From contig QNAR01000069.1 of the NCBI GenBank assembly GCA_003643975.1, positions 1-7,778 on the forward strand: a stretch of 7,778 nucleotides of DNA, written 5' to 3'. Under the pieces are notes generated by a model that searched no databases, had not been told where the DNA came from, and saw only the letters and a list, made by a program, of their open reading frames with translations. The stretch is from Thermotogae bacterium (GTDB lineage Bacteria > Thermotogota > Thermotogae > Petrotogales > Kosmotogaceae). The translations under genes were made by a program, and so were the position numbers. This document shows, piece by piece, positions 5,159 to 7,778 of the stretch. How positions within the stretch are numbered: the stretch's first letter is position 1; every line of letters starts with the position of its first letter.

Positions 5159-7778
5159 TTACTTATTTTTCAACAATGCTTGAGCGGCTGCAAGTCTGGC
5201 TACAGGAACTCTATATGGTGAACAGCTAACGTAATTCAGTCCGACTAGATGGCAGAATTCTACTGAAGAAGGTTCACCGCCGTGTTCACCACAAATGCCC
5301 ACTTTTAGGTCAGGTCTCGTTGCTCTTCCCTTTTCAGTTCCCATTTTGACTAACTGTCCTACGCCATCCCTATCTAGCTTTTGGAATGGATCAACCTCGA
5401 GAATGCCTTTGGCAACATAATCGCCGACGAATTTGCCGTAATCGTCTCTACTAAATCCAAAAGTCATTTGAGTAAGGTCGTTGGTTCCGAAGCTAAAGAA
5501 TTCAGCCTCTTTAGCTATCTCATCGGCAGTTAGCGCTGCTCTGGGGACTTCGATCATCGTACCCACTTTGTAATTCAATTCTACACCTGCTTCTTTTATC
5601 ATGCTATCAGCGGTATCAACGATGATCTTTTTCAGATATTTTAGTTCATTGATGTGTCCCACAAGTGGAACCATGATTTCTGGAACAACTGTTTGACCTT
5701 CCTCTTTCAACAGTTCAATTGCGGCGCCTATTATGGCTTTGGTTTGCATAACTGCGATTTCTGGATAGGTTACAGCAAGTCGGCATCCTCTATGTCCCAT
5801 CATGGGATTGAACTCGTGCAGTTCCTCAACTGTGGCCTTTAATTCATCAAAAGAAAGCCCCATCTCTTCAGCAAGATCCTTTATATCTTCTTCTTCTTTT
5901 GGAAGGAATTCATGTAGAGGTGGATCAAGCAACCTTATAGTAACAGGATAGCCTTCCATGGCTCTAAATAAACCTTTGAAATCCTCTTTTTGCATGGGAA
6001 GAAGTTTGTCCAAAGCTGCTTGTCTCTGCTCCACTGTCTTGGCGACAATCATTTGCCTAACAGCCGGGATTCTTTCTTCATCGAAGAACATGTGCTCAGT
6101 TCTGCAAAGCCCGATTCCCTGAGCGCCAAATTCTCTTGCAACAGTGGCATCACGTGGAGTATCGGCGTTTGTCCTAACACCAAGTCTTTTAATTTCATCT
6201 GCCCAATCGAGGAGCTTTGCAAGAGGTCCTTCAAGACCCTGGGGCTTAACAGCATCTAACTTGCCCTCAAATACTTCACCGGTTGTCCCGTCTATGCTAA
6301 TCCAATCGCCTTTGGAGAACTTTTTGCCATTTACGCTAATGGCCTCAGCTTCCTCTTCAACTTCCATTGCTTCACAACCGACAATACAGGCTTTCCCCAT
6401 ACCTCTGGCAACAACAGCAGCATGTGAAGTTTTTCCACCGGTAGAGGTAAGTATGCCATTGGCTGCTGCCATACCAGCAATGTCTTCGGGTGAGGTTTCG
6501 GGCCTGACCAGTATTACATCTTTACCTGATTCTTTTACAAGGCGTTCAGCCTCGGCTGGGTCAAAAATAATTATGCCAGATGCTGCACCTGGAGAAGCTG
6601 CTATTCCTTTGGCAAGAAGCGTTGCATTTTGCTTCGTCTCAGGAAGGAAATAAGGATGAAGAAGAGTCTCGATATGTTCAGGTGAAACCCTCATGATTGC
6701 CTCTTCCTTGGTAATAAGGCCTTCTTCTGCAAGATCAACGGCGATTTTAACAGCAGCGAAGGGCGTCCTTTTACCGGTTCTTGTTTGGAGAAGGTACAAT
6801 TTGCCTTTTTCGACGGTAAATTCAATATCCTGCATGTCACGGTAATGGGTTTCGAGCTTTACAAAAATGTCCAGGAGTTGTTTATAAACGTCTGGCATGA
6901 TTTCTCCAAGTTTTGTGAGAGGATATGGAGTTCTAATGCCTGCAACAACATCTTCGCCCTGTGCATTGGGTAAGTATTCACCATAGAACTGCTTTTCTCC
7001 GGTATTGGGGTCTCTTGTGAAAGCGACACCAGTACCGCTATCATCGCCCATGTTTCCAAAAACCATAGTGACGATATTTACAGCAGTTCCCAAAAGCTCG
7101 CCTTCCTTTATTCCGTTGAGTTCTCTATACTTGATAGCCCTTTCATTCATCCAGCTTCCGAAAACTGCATCAATTGCCTTCCATAACTGTTCCCAAGGGT
7201 CTTGGGGGAATTCGTGGCCAGCTTTTTTGTAAACTTCGAGGTATCTTCGAACAACTTCTTTAAGGTCATCAGCACCAAGCTCTGTATCAAGTTTTACTTG
7301 CTTTTCGCTTTTCACCGCGTTCAGTTGTTCTTCGAAGAAGGAGTGATCAATTCCGAGAACGACATCACCAAACATCTGCATGAATCTTCTATAAGCGTCA
7401 TAACAGAATCGTGGATTTTCAGTCGCTTTGACCATGCCCTCCACTGTCGCATCATTTAAACCCAGGTTCAAAATGGTATCCATCATACCTGGCATAGAAA
7501 TGGCAGCTCCAGAGCGTACAGAAACAAGCAAAGGATTTTCAGGTGATCCAAATTCTTTCCCGGTAACTTCCTCCAGTTCCTTAACGGCTTTAACAACTTG
7601 TTCCTTCAAATCCTCTGGATATTTCCTGCCATGGTCGTAGTAATATTTACATACCTCGGCCGAAATGGTGAAACCAGGTGGTACTGGAAAACCAAGCCTT
7701 ACCATCTCAGCAAGATTAGCACCCTTTCCGCCGAGTAGATTTTTCATGGTGGTATCGCCTTCGGCTTTGTTGCCACCA
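5159..7778 (-). CDS. ppdK: Pyruvate, phosphate dikinase (PPDK), 5' end off the right edge
   Basis: PPDK interconverts pyruvate + ATP + Pi and PEP + AMP + PPi in the cytoplasm. About 872 residues are visible, against a usual 875-890. The frame stays open to the window edge, reading GGNKAEGDTT before the ATG at 7747, which is the standard PPDK N-terminus; the real start is thus a few codons to the right and the ATG at 7747 is internal. Numbering from that ATG: the ATP-grasp domain has GGKGANLAEM (6-15), SVRSGAAISMPGMMDT (76-91) and QDIEF...LLQTRTGKRT (306-328). The swivelling phosphohistidine domain has TGGKTSHAAVVARGMG (436-451) with catalytic His442 and the Thr440 that is the regulatory site in plants. 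The TIM-barrel PEP/pyruvate domain has GIGLCRTEHMFF (544-555), GHRGCRL (651-657), FSFGTNDLTQMTFGFSRDD (751-769) and ICGEHGG (818-824) with catalytic Cys819. All key residues are present. The gene is followed by a hairpin terminator and then the decarboxylase-kor genes. Confidence 0.97.
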   Translation of the reverse strand, partial: GGNKAEGDTTMKNLLGGKGANLAEMVRLGFPVPPGFTISAEVCKYYYDHGRKYPEDLKEQVVKAVKELEEVTGKEFGSPENPLLVSVRSGAAISMPGMMDTILNLGLNDATVEGMVKATENPRFCYDAYRRFMQMFGDVVLGIDHSFFEEQLNAVKSEKQVKLDTELGADDLKEVVRRYLEVYKKAGHEFPQDPWEQLWKAIDAVFGSWMNERAIKYRELNGIKEGELLGTAVNIVTMVFGNMGDDSGTGVAFTRDPNTGEKQFYGEYLPNAQGEDVVAGIRTPYPLTKLGEIMPDVYKQLLDIFVKLETHYRDMQDIEFTVEKGKLYLLQTRTGKRTPFAAVKIAVDLAEEGLITKEEAIMRVSPEHIETLLHPYFLPETKQNATLLAKGIAASPGAASGIIIFDPAEAERLVKESGKDVILVRPETSPEDIAGMAAANGILTSTGGKTSHAAVVARGMGKACIVGCEAMEVEEEAEAISVNGKKFSKGDWISIDGTTGEVFEGKLDAVKPQGLEGPLAKLLDWADEIKRLGVRTNADTPRDATVAREFGAQGIGLCRTEHMFFDEERIPAVRQMIVAKTVEQRQAALDKLLPMQKEDFKGLFRAMEGYPVTIRLLDPPLHEFLPKEEEDIKDLAEEMGLSFDELKATVEELHEFNPMMGHRGCRLAVTYPEIAVMQTKAIIGAAIELLKEEGQTVVPEIMVPLVGHINELKYLKKIIVDTADSMIKEAGVELNYKVGTMIEVPRAALTADEIAKEAEFFSFGTNDLTQMTFGFSRDDYGKFVGDYVAKGILEVDPFQKLDRDGVGQLVKMGTEKGRATRPDLKVGICGEHGGEPSSVEFCHLVGLNYVSCSPYRVPVARLAAAQALLKNK

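Noticed and set aside
6049..6255. Minus-strand open frame inside ppdK in another frame
   Set aside because: It overlaps intact PPDK codons completely and resembles no family; PPDK shows no frameshift here.
6144..6653. Long plus-strand open frame (169 codons) opposite ppdK
   Set aside because: It is antisense to the phosphohistidine region of a well-conserved enzyme, is Ser/Pro/Ala-rich without recognisable motifs and has no evident ribosome binding site; it is a shadow of the PPDK codons.
7745..7747. ATG at 7745-7747 as the start of PPDK
   Set aside because: The ten preceding in-frame codons read GGNKAEGDTT, the conserved PPDK N-terminus, so this Met is internal.
1..7778. tRNA, rRNA, CRISPR repeats, insertion sequences
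   Set aside because: The window is almost entirely explained by conserved protein genes. I saw no cloverleaf, direct-repeat array, transposase motif or terminal inverted repeats.

Overview
The window looks like chromosomal DNA from an anaerobic fermentative bacterium, most likely of the Thermotogota (Kosmotoga/Mesotoga-like). The evidence is the gene set: a pyruvate phosphate dikinase, a sodium-pump decarboxylase beta subunit, 2-oxoacid:ferredoxin oxidoreductase subunits, and a SpoVS homologue beside a YqhQ-type membrane protein. The phylum call is inference from gene content and protein style, and no phylogenetic marker is present. The window is almost completely coding. It has no RNA gene, mobile element, CRISPR array or long repeat that I can see, and no gene-free stretch over 300 bases.

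Layout: bases 1-1265 (+) hold the 3' part of an HD-superfamily phosphohydrolase gene whose start lies left of the window. It meets the next gene tail to tail with one base between them. All other genes are on the minus strand. Read from right to left they are pyruvate phosphate dikinase (5' end off the right edge), a GC-rich terminator-like hairpin, a decarboxylase beta subunit, a two-cluster ferredoxin (KorD-like), a 2-oxoacid:ferredoxin oxidoreductase alpha subunit (KorA/VorB-like), a short gap with a good sigma-70-type promoter, spoVS, and yqhQ (DUF1385).

How the genes fit together: the right-hand group centres on pyruvate and 2-oxoacids. PPDK interconverts pyruvate and PEP. The beta subunit belongs to Na+-exporting decarboxylases of oxaloacetate, methylmalonyl-CoA or glutaconyl-CoA. 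KorDA are half of a complex that oxidises 2-oxoacids to acyl-CoA with reduction of ferredoxin. The beta-subunit, ferredoxin and alpha-subunit genes are packed with a 15-base gap and an 8-base overlap, so they are probably one transcript. The catalytic TPP-binding KorB subunit, the gamma subunit, and the carboxyltransferase and biotin subunits of the pump are all absent from the window. This orphan combination is its most interesting aspect.

spoVS and yqhQ form a second short transcription unit driven by the promoter at 2492-2520. No clearly new defence or mobile system is visible. Most of the window is conserved housekeeping metabolism, and the points worth a second look are the incomplete enzyme sets and the regulatory DNA in the short gaps.
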